This document shows, one piece after another, positions 41,766 to 50,756 of a stretch of DNA of 64,000 nt (position 1 is its first letter; each line of letters starts with the position of its first letter). Where the stretch lies: positions 62,001-126,000 of the forward strand of contig JBEVXU010000002.1 of NCBI GenBank assembly GCA_040505895.1, written 5' to 3'. The DNA is from Vondammii sp040505895. Its GTDB lineage: Bacteria > Pseudomonadota > Gammaproteobacteria > Chromatiales > Chromatiaceae. The notes below the pieces were generated by a model. That model did not search any database. It saw only the letters and a list, made by a program, of their open reading frames with translations, and was not told the origin of the DNA. The translations under genes were made by a program, and so were the position numbers.

Positions 41766-42533
41766 ATGCGTTTCTCTCAGATAAAACAGATGCTCACAGC
41801 ACTTATTCTCTTACTGATTCAGGTTTCTACAGTCGCAGCTGTAGAGATAACCACCGAGACAATCCAATACAGTGCTGATGGCGCCACGGGCTTTCTTGCC
41901 AAACCGGTGGAGGGGGAAAACCTGCCGGCGATGATCCTGATTCATGAATGGTGGGGGCTGAATGACAATGTTCGTGAAAATGCTCGGCGCTTTGCAGCGC
42001 AGGGCTATGTCGCTCTGGCGGTTGATATGTATGGCGGCAAGGTAGCCCAGTCTCGGGATCAGGCGAAGGCGCTTGCCGGTGCTGTTCGAAAGGATAAGAA
42101 GAAGGCTTTTGCCAATCTCAATGCCGCTCTCGATTACTTACGTGGACAGGGTGGCATCGTTGACCCATCACGCCTTGCTTCAGTCGGTTGGTGTTTTGGC
42201 GGTGGTTGGTCCTATCAGGTGGCAAAAAATAATCTCGGGGTAAAAAGTAGTGTGATTTACTACGGTTTTTTTAATCCGGAAGATGACCTCAGCATCATGC
42301 GTACCACTATTCTCGGTCACTTTGGTGAGAACGACCGGTCGATTAAAGTGGATAATGCGCGTGAGTTCCAGGCCAAGCTGAATACCCTGGGAGGCGATCA
42401 TGAGGTCTATATCTACCCCAATGCCGGTCATGCTTTTGCCAACGACGGTGGTAAAAATTATGATCAGGCAGCAGCAGACCTGGCATGGAAAAGGACGCTT
42501 GGTTTTCTAGACAGCACCCTTGGTAGAGAGTAG
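41766..42533 (+). CDS. Exported dienelactone hydrolase family protein
   Basis: 255 residues; AGGAGGC before the ATG. A signal peptide (LTALILLLIQVSTVAA) is followed by an alpha/beta-hydrolase fold: PAMILIHEWWGLNDNVRENA, the nucleophile Cys in SVGWCFGGGWS near residue 141, Asp/Glu in HFGENDRSI, and His in YPNAGHAFAND near 220. The Cys nucleophile is that of dienelactone hydrolases. The periplasmic location is unusual for aromatic catabolism, so the natural substrate is probably another ester. Confidence 0.88.
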   Translation: MRFSQIKQMLTALILLLIQVSTVAAVEITTETIQYSADGATGFLAKPVEGENLPAMILIHEWWGLNDNVRENARRFAAQGYVALAVDMYGGKVAQSRDQAKALAGAVRKDKKKAFANLNAALDYLRGQGGIVDPSRLASVGWCFGGGWSYQVAKNNLGVKSSVIYYGFFNPEDDLSIMRTTILGHFGENDRSIKVDNAREFQAKLNTLGGDHEVYIYPNAGHAFANDGGKNYDQAAADLAWKRTLGFLDSTLGRE

Positions 42534-42865
42534 TAAAAGAGTGCGTAAGGCCGGGTGGCACTTTGCTCAAGGGATTACCCCTTAACATATCAAGGCGGTC
42601 ATTCCTGCGTAGGCTGGAGAATCGATTTCAGTGGCGACCCCATGGATCCCGGCATGACGGTGGTCTGGGCTCACTAGTTTAAGAGCTACCGACAGAGAAC
42701 TGATTCGTTCCCCCAATGGTGCTCCTACTGAGCACATATTCAACTCAAGATTCGGAGTTCAAGTGGTGTCAAAGGCTAGCATAGACCGCCCCTTCTCCCT
42801 GAGGGAGAGGGGGCTAACGAACTCCGAAACTTGGGATATTCAAGAATCGGCTTAGAGGCTCTATC
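42534..42865. other. Repeat-rich intergenic region
   Basis: About 330 bp, no gene. CCTTCTCCCTGAGGGAGAGG (near 42792) forms a hairpin and GAACTCCGAAACTT follows it, as near 36073. TCATTCCTGCGTAGGCTGG with ATCCCGGCATGACGG (42599-42660) resembles the ends of a degraded REP-type element. Confidence 0.45.
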
Positions 42866-43180
42866 TTATAGTGAAAATGTCTTGATGTAGGTAGCCAGAA
42901 GCAGTCTCTGGGGTGCCTCGATCTTGGGGAAGCTGGACATAACGTGGCCCCCTTTTTCGATCTTATTGGAGATGTCACTGATCGATGCTTCAGTATCGGC
43001 AATCTTCAGAATCATGCCAAATTTCCCTTCTCCCTTCTCACCATGGCAGGATTGACAGCCATCTTTGTACATCTCTGCAGGTGTGGAGGTGAGGGCGGGA
43101 TCGTAATCGCTCGGTCCCATGCATCCGGTGAGCGCAATCGCCATAATTGAGGCGGTGAGTAGTTTTTTTGTTAAGTTCAT
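42866..43180 (-). CDS. Small monohaem c-type cytochrome lipoprotein
   Basis: 104 residues. Signal with lipobox (IMAIALTGCMGPS), then one haem site DGCQSCHGEKGEGKFG and a distal methionine candidate in GGHVMSSFPKIE. A class I cytochrome of the cytochrome c5/c555 size, anchored to the outer leaflet of the inner membrane or to the outer membrane. Likely an electron carrier; partner not indicated by neighbours. Confidence 0.85.
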   Translation of the reverse strand: MNLTKKLLTASIMAIALTGCMGPSDYDPALTSTPAEMYKDGCQSCHGEKGEGKFGMILKIADTEASISDISNKIEKGGHVMSSFPKIEAPQRLLLATYIKTFSL

Positions 43181-43372
43181 CTATCAACCATTTAATTTGT
43201 GTAAACCCGCCTAAGAGGTTATCTCTCTTTCTCCATAACCACAAACCATAAATTATTTCAGGGAAATAGAGTGTGATCTTAATTGCGCCATTGAAATAGA
43301 TGAGATGTTGGTACGGTCTATATCATATGTGTAGACCAATATGGCGACATCTTGGGATGGCCTTAGGAGAGA

Positions 43373-44335
43373 ATGGTGGAGATGATGAAGCGTGGAAAAC
43401 TATCACTGTGGGTACTTGGTGCGGTATCGGCGATGTTTCTCTACACCTATTGCCTCGCTGGAAATTTTGGAGATTTTCAGATTGAGGATGAGGGTACTCT
43501 GATTCCAATAAGTGAGATCTATTCAGGTGGGCCTTCAAAGGATGGTATCCCCTCTATAGACACTCCCCGCTTTTATGGAGCAGATGAAGTATCAGGGCTT
43601 ACAGATGATGCAAGGGTGCTTGGACTGGTACGCAATGGCATTGCCAAGGCCTACCCCATTGCGATTATGAACTGGCATGAGATCGTCAACGACCGTTTTG
43701 GCGATCAACAAGTGGCCATTACTTTCTGCCCACTTTGCGGCAGTGGTATCGCCTATTTGGCTACTCACAGTGGACAAGGACTTAGCTTTGGGGTCTCAGG
43801 GCTGCTCTACAACAACGATGTGCTGCTGTATGACAGGCAGACCGAGTCGCTCTGGTCTCAGATCCTCTCTCAAGCCGTGACAGGCCCTATGAGTGGCACC
43901 AAACTCAAAATGTTGCCGCTGACCCATACCAACTGGTCTGACTGGAAACAACGGCACCCAGAGACACTGGTGCTGTCACGGCAGACCGGCTACGACAGGG
44001 ATTATGATAGTGACCCCTATTCGGGTTATGAAGATGAAGTAGGTGTCTATTTTCCAGTGAAGCATCGGAGTGGACGGTATCATCCCAAGGAGCGGGTGCT
44101 GGGGCTGGAGATCAATGGCCACTACAAGGCTTATCCTTTTGTAGAGTTGAGTCGTAGTGAGGGTGATATAGAGGACGAGTTTGCCGGCAAGAGATTCTTC
44201 ATTAAATACGATGATCAACATCGTAGTGGACGTGTTTTCAGTAGCGATGGTGTTGAGATACCCACCATCACATCATTCTGGTTTGCATGGTACGCTTTTC
44301 ACCCGGATACTGAGGTATACACGGCAGCAAAATAG
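43373..44335 (+). CDS. Exported DUF3179 protein
   Basis: 320 residues; AGGAG before ATG 43373 (43382 and 43385 also possible). An N-terminal hydrophobic segment (LSLWVLGAVSAMFLYTYC) precedes a DUF3179 domain: NGIAKAYPIAIMNWHEIVND, VAITFCPLCGSGIAYL with CxxC, SGLLYNNDVLLYDRQTESLW and HRSGRYHPKERVLGLEIN. The fold binds a ligand or metal through the His and Cys motifs; no activity is established. Followed after 38 bp by pepD on the same strand. Confidence 0.87.
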   Translation: MVEMMKRGKLSLWVLGAVSAMFLYTYCLAGNFGDFQIEDEGTLIPISEIYSGGPSKDGIPSIDTPRFYGADEVSGLTDDARVLGLVRNGIAKAYPIAIMNWHEIVNDRFGDQQVAITFCPLCGSGIAYLATHSGQGLSFGVSGLLYNNDVLLYDRQTESLWSQILSQAVTGPMSGTKLKMLPLTHTNWSDWKQRHPETLVLSRQTGYDRDYDSDPYSGYEDEVGVYFPVKHRSGRYHPKERVLGLEINGHYKAYPFVELSRSEGDIEDEFAGKRFFIKYDDQHRSGRVFSSDGVEIPTITSFWFAWYAFHPDTEVYTAAK

Positions 44336-44373
44336 GCCGAAAAATCCTCAGCTGGAAAGACCCGTTCACAACC

Positions 44374-45825
44374 ATGACTCGAACAATACTCGATTGTGCC
44401 CCACAGTCGCTGTGGAAGCACTTCTACAGTCTCACCCGTATTCCCAGGCCGTCACATCACGAAACCCAGGTTCAGACATTTATACAAGCGTTTGGTGAAG
44501 ACCTTGGGTTGGAGACCCTGATGGATGAAAACGGTAACGTTATCATCCGTAAACCGGCAACACAGGGAATGGAGGCTAGACCGGGCGTTATTCTCCAGGG
44601 ACACCTGGATATGGTGCCACAGGCCAATGCCGACTCCCGTCACGATTTCACCAAGGACCCTATCGAACTGCGTTTTGACGGTGATTGGCTGACAGCGTCA
44701 GAGACCACCCTTGGTGCCGATAACGGCATCGGCGTTGCCGCCGCCATGGCGATACTTGAGTCGAATCAGATAGCTCACGGGCCGATAGAGGGGCTGTTTA
44801 CCAGTAATGAGGAGGACGGGATGGTCGGGGCCTTCGGTCTCAAACCGGGGCTGTTACAGGGAAAGGTTCTGATCAACATGGATTCTGAGGATGAGGGCGT
44901 ACTGTTCATCGGTTGTGCAGGCGGCATCGATGCTACCAGCCGGTTGCCCTACGTAGCTGAATCGGTGGTGGGTGATGTTCGTGCTTTCAAGTTAAGTCTT
45001 ACCGGACTCAAAGGCGGTCACTCCGGGGTGGACATTCACCGCGGTCGTGGCAATGCCAACAAACTGCTTTTTCGACTGCTTCGGCAGGGCATGCTCGACT
45101 ATGGACTGCGGCTCTGTTCGATCAACGGGGGTTCTCTGCGCAATGCCATTCCCCGGGAGGCGTTTGCATCGATAACGCTTCCCCAGGAGCAGGTCGAAAG
45201 TTTTAATGCCTATCTTGTGGATCAGCAGAAGATCATCAGCAGAGAGTTGGCCCATGCGGATGCAGGTGCCACAGTTACCATGGATGCTATGGGAACACCC
45301 TCAACCTGGCTTGGGCAGCGTGTCGAAGCGCGGCTTATCAACGCCGTCTGTGCCGCCCCCCATGGTGTGGTAAGGATGAGTGACGATATGCCGGGCCTGG
45401 TGGAGACCTCAACCAATCTTGCAATTGTTCGGTCGGAAGAGGGTGTTATCGAAGTCCAGAGCCTGATCCGCAGTTCGGTCAACTCAGCTCGTGACGACCT
45501 TTGTGCCAATATCGATGCACTTTTCTCTCTTGCCGCCGCTGAGACCGTTTTTGGTGGGGCCTATCCGGGATGGAAACCGAATCGCTCATCACCCGTGCTG
45601 TCAGTTATGCAGCAGGCGTACCAGGAACTCTTTGGCAGTGAGGTAAAAGTAAGCGCTATTCACGCCGGGTTAGAGTGTGGCATTCTCGGTGGTAACTACT
45701 CCTATCTCGATATGATCTCATTCGGCCCCACCATCCGTTCCCCCCACTCACCGGATGAGCGGGTGGATATTCCGTCGGTTAAAAAGTTCTGGGACCTGCT
45801 GACCGTGGTGCTTGGGAAGGTCTAA
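44374..45825 (+). CDS. pepD: Aminoacyl-histidine dipeptidase (cytosol non-specific dipeptidase)
   Basis: 483 residues, the usual PepD length. M20-type zinc site: VILQGHLDMVPQ, TTLGADNGIGVAAAMAILE, SNEEDGMVGAFGL and INMDSEDEGVL, with the last ligand in RSPHSPDERVDIP. The lid insert GLKGGHSGVDIHRGRGNANK is characteristic. Hydrolyses Xaa-His and other dipeptides in the cytoplasm. Complete and apparently functional. Confidence 0.94.
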   Translation: MTRTILDCAPQSLWKHFYSLTRIPRPSHHETQVQTFIQAFGEDLGLETLMDENGNVIIRKPATQGMEARPGVILQGHLDMVPQANADSRHDFTKDPIELRFDGDWLTASETTLGADNGIGVAAAMAILESNQIAHGPIEGLFTSNEEDGMVGAFGLKPGLLQGKVLINMDSEDEGVLFIGCAGGIDATSRLPYVAESVVGDVRAFKLSLTGLKGGHSGVDIHRGRGNANKLLFRLLRQGMLDYGLRLCSINGGSLRNAIPREAFASITLPQEQVESFNAYLVDQQKIISRELAHADAGATVTMDAMGTPSTWLGQRVEARLINAVCAAPHGVVRMSDDMPGLVETSTNLAIVRSEEGVIEVQSLIRSSVNSARDDLCANIDALFSLAAAETVFGGAYPGWKPNRSSPVLSVMQQAYQELFGSEVKVSAIHAGLECGILGGNYSYLDMISFGPTIRSPHSPDERVDIPSVKKFWDLLTVVLGKV

Positions 45826-45916
45826 TAACAGAAAGCTATTGGGTAAACTCCTTTACTCCATTGGGAGGGTGTAAATTAAGCTTTTTACATCATTTGAACT
45901 CTGTAACATAGGGTGG

Positions 45917-46537
45917 TTAGAACCTGTTCATCCCCCAGTTCCATGATTTCAGTAAGGGCTGATTGGAAAGGGGGTACCAATAAACCTGCAACTCCGGAAA
46001 ACTCACCACAGCACAGCTATGGTTACACAGGGTACTACCAGGGTTAATCACCAGAGTAGCGGCCATAGATTCAGCAAAGACCTGATGCGTATGACCGACC
46101 ACCAGCAAATCGTAAGTCAATCCTTGTAAACGGTCAGTCCAGTAGATCAACTGCCGGTCTACCAACTCACCCTGCTCATCCAGCAGCCTGATCCCATCCA
46201 TGAGTGAATCCGGTGGACTGGCATGTACCATATAGAGCACCTTGCCTTCCACTTCCATTTTCAGCGAAAGAGGCAGGCCACTCAGATAGCGATAGGTGAG
46301 TGCCTCCCCCCGCCCTACCGTTCGATCAAGATACCAAGCTTCATGATTACCTATAACACTCTGACAACCATGCGCCGTCAACAGAGCAACCGTCTCATCC
46401 AATGAGTCGCCGTAGCCGACAATATCACCCGCACAGAGGATACACTCCACCCCTTCCTGCTGGAATATTGAAAGCGCTTCCTCAACTGGCCCTGGAGTAG
46501 CGTGGGGATCACTGATGATGCCTATCTTGGTTGCCAT
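45917..46537 (-). CDS. Calcineurin-like metallophosphoesterase
   Basis: 206 residues from ATG 46537 (an ATG at 46612 gives an unlikely leader). All metal motifs of the family are present: IGIISDPHATPGPVEEAL (D-x-H), CAGDIVGYGDS (GD), VIGNHEAW (GNHE), MVHASPPD and VVGHTHQVFAE (GHxH). The layout is that of YfcE/MJ0936-like phosphodiesterases. The substrate is not indicated; standalone gene. Confidence 0.88.
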   Translation of the reverse strand: MATKIGIISDPHATPGPVEEALSIFQQEGVECILCAGDIVGYGDSLDETVALLTAHGCQSVIGNHEAWYLDRTVGRGEALTYRYLSGLPLSLKMEVEGKVLYMVHASPPDSLMDGIRLLDEQGELVDRQLIYWTDRLQGLTYDLLVVGHTHQVFAESMAATLVINPGSTLCNHSCAVVSFPELQVYWYPLSNQPLLKSWNWGMNRF

Positions 46538-46736
46538 CCTATTTTTCCCTGGTACAACCCTCATGAGATCATTAATAACACCGCACTCCGGCGGTGACTC
46601 AGAGTGCACCATAACTAAGCCTAGTACAGATCAATTGGAGGGGTCAGAAGTGAATGGCACATACTTAGGAACGCAGAGGGCACAAAAAACCACAGAGCAA
46701 ACAGAGAAAAGCTTCTGTTTGCATGAAACTTTCTAA

Positions 46737-46894
46737 GGAAGCTCTGAATAAGTCTGGCCGAATTGAATTGTGCTCAGGAGGCGCAAGATCAGGGCGAAGG
46801 TCGCGGCTAATAGCAGGCTATTAGCAAGATTTTCAACACAGATATTGCGTCTACTGAGTGCAAGGCAATCGGTCATGACTTGTTCAGAGCGTCC
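46737..46894. mobile_element. MITE-like element A, copy 1
   Basis: 158 bp flanked by CTAA on both sides (46733-46736, 46895-46898). Terminal inverted repeats GGAAGCTCTGAATAAGTC / GACTTGTTCAGAGCGTCC. Inner stem CTAATAG-CAGG-CTATTAG. The 4-bp CTAA duplication and GGAA...AATAAG ends recall IS5-family elements. No coding capacity. The surrounding 46613-47103 gap contains no gene. Confidence 0.72.
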
Positions 46895-47103
46895 CTAACA
46901 ATGGGTTTTATATAAACTCTCTGATAAGTCTGTTCTATCAGCCATTTCAAATCATCACCTCAGACAGAATGTCTTGGTAACTTTAATAATCACTCTGTGT
47001 TCTCCGTGATCCCGATTTTGACTTGAGTAAGTAGCATTCGGGTCAGAAGTGAAATTTACTGGTATCCTATTACACTTCAAAAGAGATGTAAGGAAGATAA
47101 ATC

Positions 47104-47334
47104 GTGCCATTTACGCCTGACCAACTATCTGAACTTGAACTTCTGAGTCGCTTCGACCTCAGCTCTACCCAGACCGGTATCAAAATTCACTCCAGTGCCG
47201 ATGGCGATGTGATAGCGGCCTCAGACCGACTATTCAAACGTGGAATGATCACCCAAAGTGATGGCGGTTATCTGACTGACATAGGTCAGGATACGGCAAA
47301 TCACATGCAGGCACTGATCGCCCTGCTGAAATAG
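47104..47334 (+). CDS. TIGR02647-family small protein
   Basis: 76 residues: PFTPDQLSELELLSRFDLSS then TQTGIKIHSSADGDVIAASD and KRGMITQSDGGYLTDIG match a small conserved gammaproteobacterial family annotated as DNA-binding. It has a winged-helix-like arrangement. Directly followed by the S4 gene with no gap. Function unknown. Confidence 0.75.
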   Translation: MPFTPDQLSELELLSRFDLSSTQTGIKIHSSADGDVIAASDRLFKRGMITQSDGGYLTDIGQDTANHMQALIALLK

Positions 47335-47559
47335 ATGAGCAACCAATCAGACCAGTTCACCTTGAAAGGCCGTGAGTACATTGAACTCAACAACCTTTTA
47401 AAGCTGACTGGGCAGTGTTCCAGCGGTGGAGCCGCCAAGATGGCAATCACCCACGGTGAAGTGAAAGTTGACGGTGTGGTTGAACTGCGTAAACGCTGCA
47501 AAATCCGCCCTGGTCAACGGGTGAGCATTGGTAGCTATGAGATTGATATTCAGCCCTAA
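47335..47559 (+). CDS. S4-domain RNA-binding protein (YbcJ-like)
   Basis: 74 residues of a single S4 domain: EYIELNNLLKLTGQCSSGGA then AKMAITHGEVKVDGVVELRK and RCKIRPGQRVSIGSYEIDI. Homologous to YbcJ/YaaA-type ribosome-associated RNA-binding proteins. The start follows the previous stop immediately, so the two are co-translated. Its stop TAA is part of the CTAA target duplication of element A copy 2. Confidence 0.85.
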   Translation: MSNQSDQFTLKGREYIELNNLLKLTGQCSSGGAAKMAITHGEVKVDGVVELRKRCKIRPGQRVSIGSYEIDIQP

Positions 47560-47717
47560 GGAATCTCTGAATAAGTCTGGCCGAATTGAATTGTGCTCAG
47601 GAGGCGAAAAATCAAGGCGAAGATCGCAGCTGATAGCAGGCTATCAGCAAGATTTTCAACGAAGATATTGCGCCTCCTGAGTGCAAGGCAATCGGTCATG
47701 ACTTGTTCAGGGGTTCC
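47560..47717. mobile_element. MITE-like element A, copy 2
   Basis: 158 bp, the same length as copy 1, flanked by CTAA at 47556-47559 and 47718-47721. Ends GGAATCTCTGAATAAGTC / GACTTGTTCAGGGGTTCC. Inner stem CTGATAG-CAGG-CTATCAG, where copy 1 has CTAATAG/CTATTAG: a compensatory pair change. It sits exactly at the stop codon of the S4 gene. Confidence 0.75.
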
Positions 47718-47852
47718 CTAAGCCCTCTATGTAAAGAGAATTCCCAGACAAGGCAAGAGTAGTACCGGCAAAAAAACAGATGGGTGAAATGGGACGCTTT
47801 CATCTTCCGGTGCAACCCTGACATGTGGGTTTAAACACACCGCTGAAACTAG

Positions 47853-48112
47853 TGTAGTGTCCTGTACTAAACGGTAATTAAGCGAGGCGAGAAGGTATTA
47901 GCTGCAAGGCGCGTCGCGCGGTGAATGGCGCGCCCTTTACAAGTGACGCAACGCAGCAGATGATGCCTTCTCGCCTCGCCCGAAGGGAGACCCACAAAAG
48001 ATCCAATCCTGCGTTACAGCCTTTGTTAAGGGGGAAACCATTAACTGCAGGCTGCGTCTTGACTTGAATCTTTTGTGGGTCTCTTAATATCCGCTTAGTA
48101 TAGGACACTACA
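47853..48112. mobile_element. Inverted-repeat element B with two internal hairpins
   Basis: 260 bp flanked by CTAG (47849-47852 and 48113-48116). Ends TGTAGTGTCCTGTACTAA / TTAGTATAGGACACTACA. Inside are two independent long hairpins: GCGAGGCGAGAAGG (47881-47894) with CCTTCTCGCCTCGC (47966-47979), and AGACCCACAAAAGAT (47988-48002) with ATCTTTTGTGGGTCT (48068-48082). Single-copy in this window. Its CTAG flank supplies the stop codon of the neighbouring MBL gene. Confidence 0.7.
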
Positions 48113-49000
48113 CTAGAGTTTAATCTTAGTCAGTTCCCGGGCCAGAGCGATCTCAACACTGCTGTCTGGTGAGTGATCTCTCTGCAGATCGGCAAAGATG
48201 GCATCAAGCTGGTCATCGGTACGAATAGGATCGTGATGGGTGATAAATAGACGTGGAATCTCCGCCCGCTCTGCCATGGTAATACAACTCTGGTAGTAGC
48301 CATGTCCCCATCCGACCTTGTCCTTGAAGTACTCCGCTTCTGTATACTGTGCATCCGCCAGGATCAGGTCTGCACCGCGAATGAAATTCGTAACATGCTT
48401 CTCCCGCTCCTGCATCAACTCCTGATACTCGGCATAGTTTTCATCATCTTCAGGGTAGATATTAATCGGTGGCTCATTGTCGCCGGTGAAGAAGAAGCGT
48501 TTGCCGTCAGCCTCCACCAGATAACCAAAATTGAGTACCGGGTGATTAAGAAGGATACAACTGACCGTTGCCGAACCCACCTGTATCTTCTGCCCCTCTC
48601 TTAGGGTGTTGTAGCTAATGTCGGCCTTCAACTCATTTTCCCGAACAGGAAAGTAGCAGTACTCCATCTGCTGACTGAGGATGCTCTTCAGATCCTTCAT
48701 ATAGACCGGATCGAAAGCACCGTAGAAATCGACCTTATTACCAGGAATAAACAGTGGGGTAAAAAACGGCAGACCCTGAATATGGTCCCAGTGGGTGTGG
48801 GTGATAAAGATGGAACAGTGCACCGGCAGTTCAGACAGCAGGTCGAGACCGTGCTGACGTATGCCCGACCCACCATCGAGGATAATCACATCACCGGCAT
48901 CAGTACGGATTCCGACACAAGTGGTGTTACCACCGTAACGCACCGTATCCGGCCCGGGGGATGGAATGGAACCACGTACGCCGTGGAATGTAATTTCCAT
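48113..49000 (-). CDS. Metallo-beta-lactamase-fold hydrolase (PhnP/RNase Z-like)
   Basis: 295 residues from ATG 49000 (ATG 49018 is an alternative). MEITFHGVRGSIPSPGPDTV, RYGGNTTCVGIRTDAGDVII and the metal motif FITHTHWDHIQGLPFF (HxHxDH) are clear; FFTGDNEP and the His in GWGHGYYQ and FITHHDPIR add further ligands. The family includes phosphodiesterases and cyclic-nucleotide hydrolases. The C-terminus ends IALARELTKIKL, close to the usual end, so the adjacent element B only provides the stop. Confidence 0.87.
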   Translation of the reverse strand: MEITFHGVRGSIPSPGPDTVRYGGNTTCVGIRTDAGDVIILDGGSGIRQHGLDLLSELPVHCSIFITHTHWDHIQGLPFFTPLFIPGNKVDFYGAFDPVYMKDLKSILSQQMEYCYFPVRENELKADISYNTLREGQKIQVGSATVSCILLNHPVLNFGYLVEADGKRFFFTGDNEPPINIYPEDDENYAEYQELMQEREKHVTNFIRGADLILADAQYTEAEYFKDKVGWGHGYYQSCITMAERAEIPRLFITHHDPIRTDDQLDAIFADLQRDHSPDSSVEIALARELTKIKL

Positions 49001-49117
49001 CAAGTCACCTTGATCCAATGAAGCCTATCATCGATTCATGAATTCGCATCTTGCATCCAGAATCAATCAGAGACTCCTTTATTATCTATTTACAAGGAAG
49101 TTTAGAACACTTTGTAT

Positions 49118-49969
49118 TCAAAGAGTGAGAAAAGCTTCTGCTTTCTCCAGTTCGGTCGGGAGATCAGAGATCGATTCCGGCACCTCTTCCAGACTCATCC
49201 CAAGCCACTGCTGGATATTTTCAGGTACCGGTTCAATCACCGATAGCCTGTGCTCATCGTCATCAAGTGACTTAGCGACTTGGTTAGCGACAAAGATCAC
49301 CCGCTCAAGTAGAGGTGGGTCTTCCATCTCATGCAGGCTGTGATGGTTGCGAATACAGTTGATCAAGTTCTCAGGGAATTTCCACTTCTCCACCAAAATG
49401 GCGCTCATCTCTGCGTGGTCGAAGCCGAGTACCTGACGTTCGGCAAGATGCAGTGGAATCCCTTCAGCGCTCACCAGGTTGATCACCTCCTTGTATTGAT
49501 CCTTTACCAGTTGAGCCGCAAGAATCACACCGATATCGTGAAGCAGCCCGGCAATAAAATAGTCTGTCAGCTCTGACTCGGGCACCCTCCTCCCCTTGGC
49601 GATCAGCTTAGCCAGAGTGGCGGTATTGAGGCAGTGCAACAGAAAACCGTTGCGATTAATGCCTGAGTGCTCCTCTTTCGGCAGTATGCCCATGGTGGTG
49701 ATAGCCATGGCCACATTCTTGATGGTATTAGCGCCAATGTAGACAACTGCGTGTTTAATTGAGGTGATCTTCTTGGAGAGGCCGAAGTAAGCAGAGTTAA
49801 CCAGTTTGAGTGTTTTCAGGGTGATGATCGGGTCATGTTCGATGACCGAGATCAGCTCCTTGGTGGAGAAGTTGATATCAGAACAGATCTGAATCACCCG
49901 ATGGACGCTTTGGGGAAACGTCGGCATCTTATCAACCAGTCGTTCGAGCTTTACCTGATCAACACTCAT
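49118..49969 (-). CDS. HDOD-domain signalling protein
   Basis: 283 residues. LVDKMPTFPQSVHRVIQICS starts the HDOD domain; TLKLVNSAYFGLSKKITSIK, HAVVYIGANTIKNVAMAITT and DYFIAGLLHDIGVILAAQLV follow. Enzymatic HD residues are partly kept (LLHDIG) but HDOD proteins usually act as non-catalytic signalling scaffolds. No output domain is attached. Stands alone on the minus strand. Confidence 0.88.
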   Translation of the reverse strand: MSVDQVKLERLVDKMPTFPQSVHRVIQICSDINFSTKELISVIEHDPIITLKTLKLVNSAYFGLSKKITSIKHAVVYIGANTIKNVAMAITTMGILPKEEHSGINRNGFLLHCLNTATLAKLIAKGRRVPESELTDYFIAGLLHDIGVILAAQLVKDQYKEVINLVSAEGIPLHLAERQVLGFDHAEMSAILVEKWKFPENLINCIRNHHSLHEMEDPPLLERVIFVANQVAKSLDDDEHRLSVIEPVPENIQQWLGMSLEEVPESISDLPTELEKAEAFLTL

Positions 49970-50126
49970 GGTTTGCAGTTTTATTCCCTATCGGTAGTAT
50001 GAAATCAGCCCCTTCCCAATAATCCCTGGGGGAACATGAAATTACGAGTTAACTTTAACCACTATCGGCAACTTATTGTATAACCTTAATATTATATTTT
50101 TACACCCTATAGATCTACGTACCGAT

Positions 50127-50672
50127 TCAATGCTTTCCATCTGCCAAGTGCGCAAGGTAGAGCGCCAGTCCGAGGAAAGCGATCCCCCCCGCCAGATAAA
50201 GCAGATCCAGCGGTGACTCAAAATGCATACTGAGGGCGTACTCGAAGAAGCGCACCACCAGAATCATCAAGACCACTTTGGCAAGACGACCCTTCAGATC
50301 ATCGAGACTATGGATCACCAACACCTGAGAGGCGTTATCCGCCAGCTCCGCAGCATCTATCTTACTGATAAACAGCTCATACAGCCCCATACCAAAAATC
50401 AGCAGGAAGGTAGCCAGTAGATAGCCATCGACGATCTCCACCACATGGGTGACTGTCTCACCACGTAACGCCACTCTCTCTGCCATTTCCAGACTGGGCG
50501 AAGCGTAGCTCACCAGATGGCTGACCATATAGAAGGCATCCACCGTTGCCATATAGAAGAGTGCAAAAGCACCAATTGTGGAAGCAACAACAGCCGCCAG
50601 CACAATATAGCGGCTGTTCCAAAGATAGCGTTCAAATAGTGTTTCCAAAGAATTTTTCCGGTTCAGTTCCAA
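50127..50672 (-). CDS. yqhA: YqhA/UPF0114 family membrane protein
   Basis: 181 residues with four predicted membrane helices. ETLFERYLWNSRYIVLAAVV at the start, GYLLATFLLIFGMGLYELFI and LKGRLAKVVLMILVVRFFEY are typical of UPF0114. The family is widespread in Proteobacteria and of unknown function. Divergent from cobQ with an 84-bp gap. Confidence 0.85.
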   Translation of the reverse strand: MELNRKNSLETLFERYLWNSRYIVLAAVVASTIGAFALFYMATVDAFYMVSHLVSYASPSLEMAERVALRGETVTHVVEIVDGYLLATFLLIFGMGLYELFISKIDAAELADNASQVLVIHSLDDLKGRLAKVVLMILVVRFFEYALSMHFESPLDLLYLAGGIAFLGLALYLAHLADGKH

Positions 50673-50756
50673 TCAAAATGTGTCCTATGAAGGATAGCAT
50701 TATTGATCAGATCGCATAAGATAGTGCCCCACTCGACTGCAGCGAACAACCAACAG

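Noticed and set aside
48113..48130. Truncation of the MBL hydrolase by element B
   Set aside because: The protein ends at the usual position for the family (ALARELTKIKL), so the element supplies only the stop codon.
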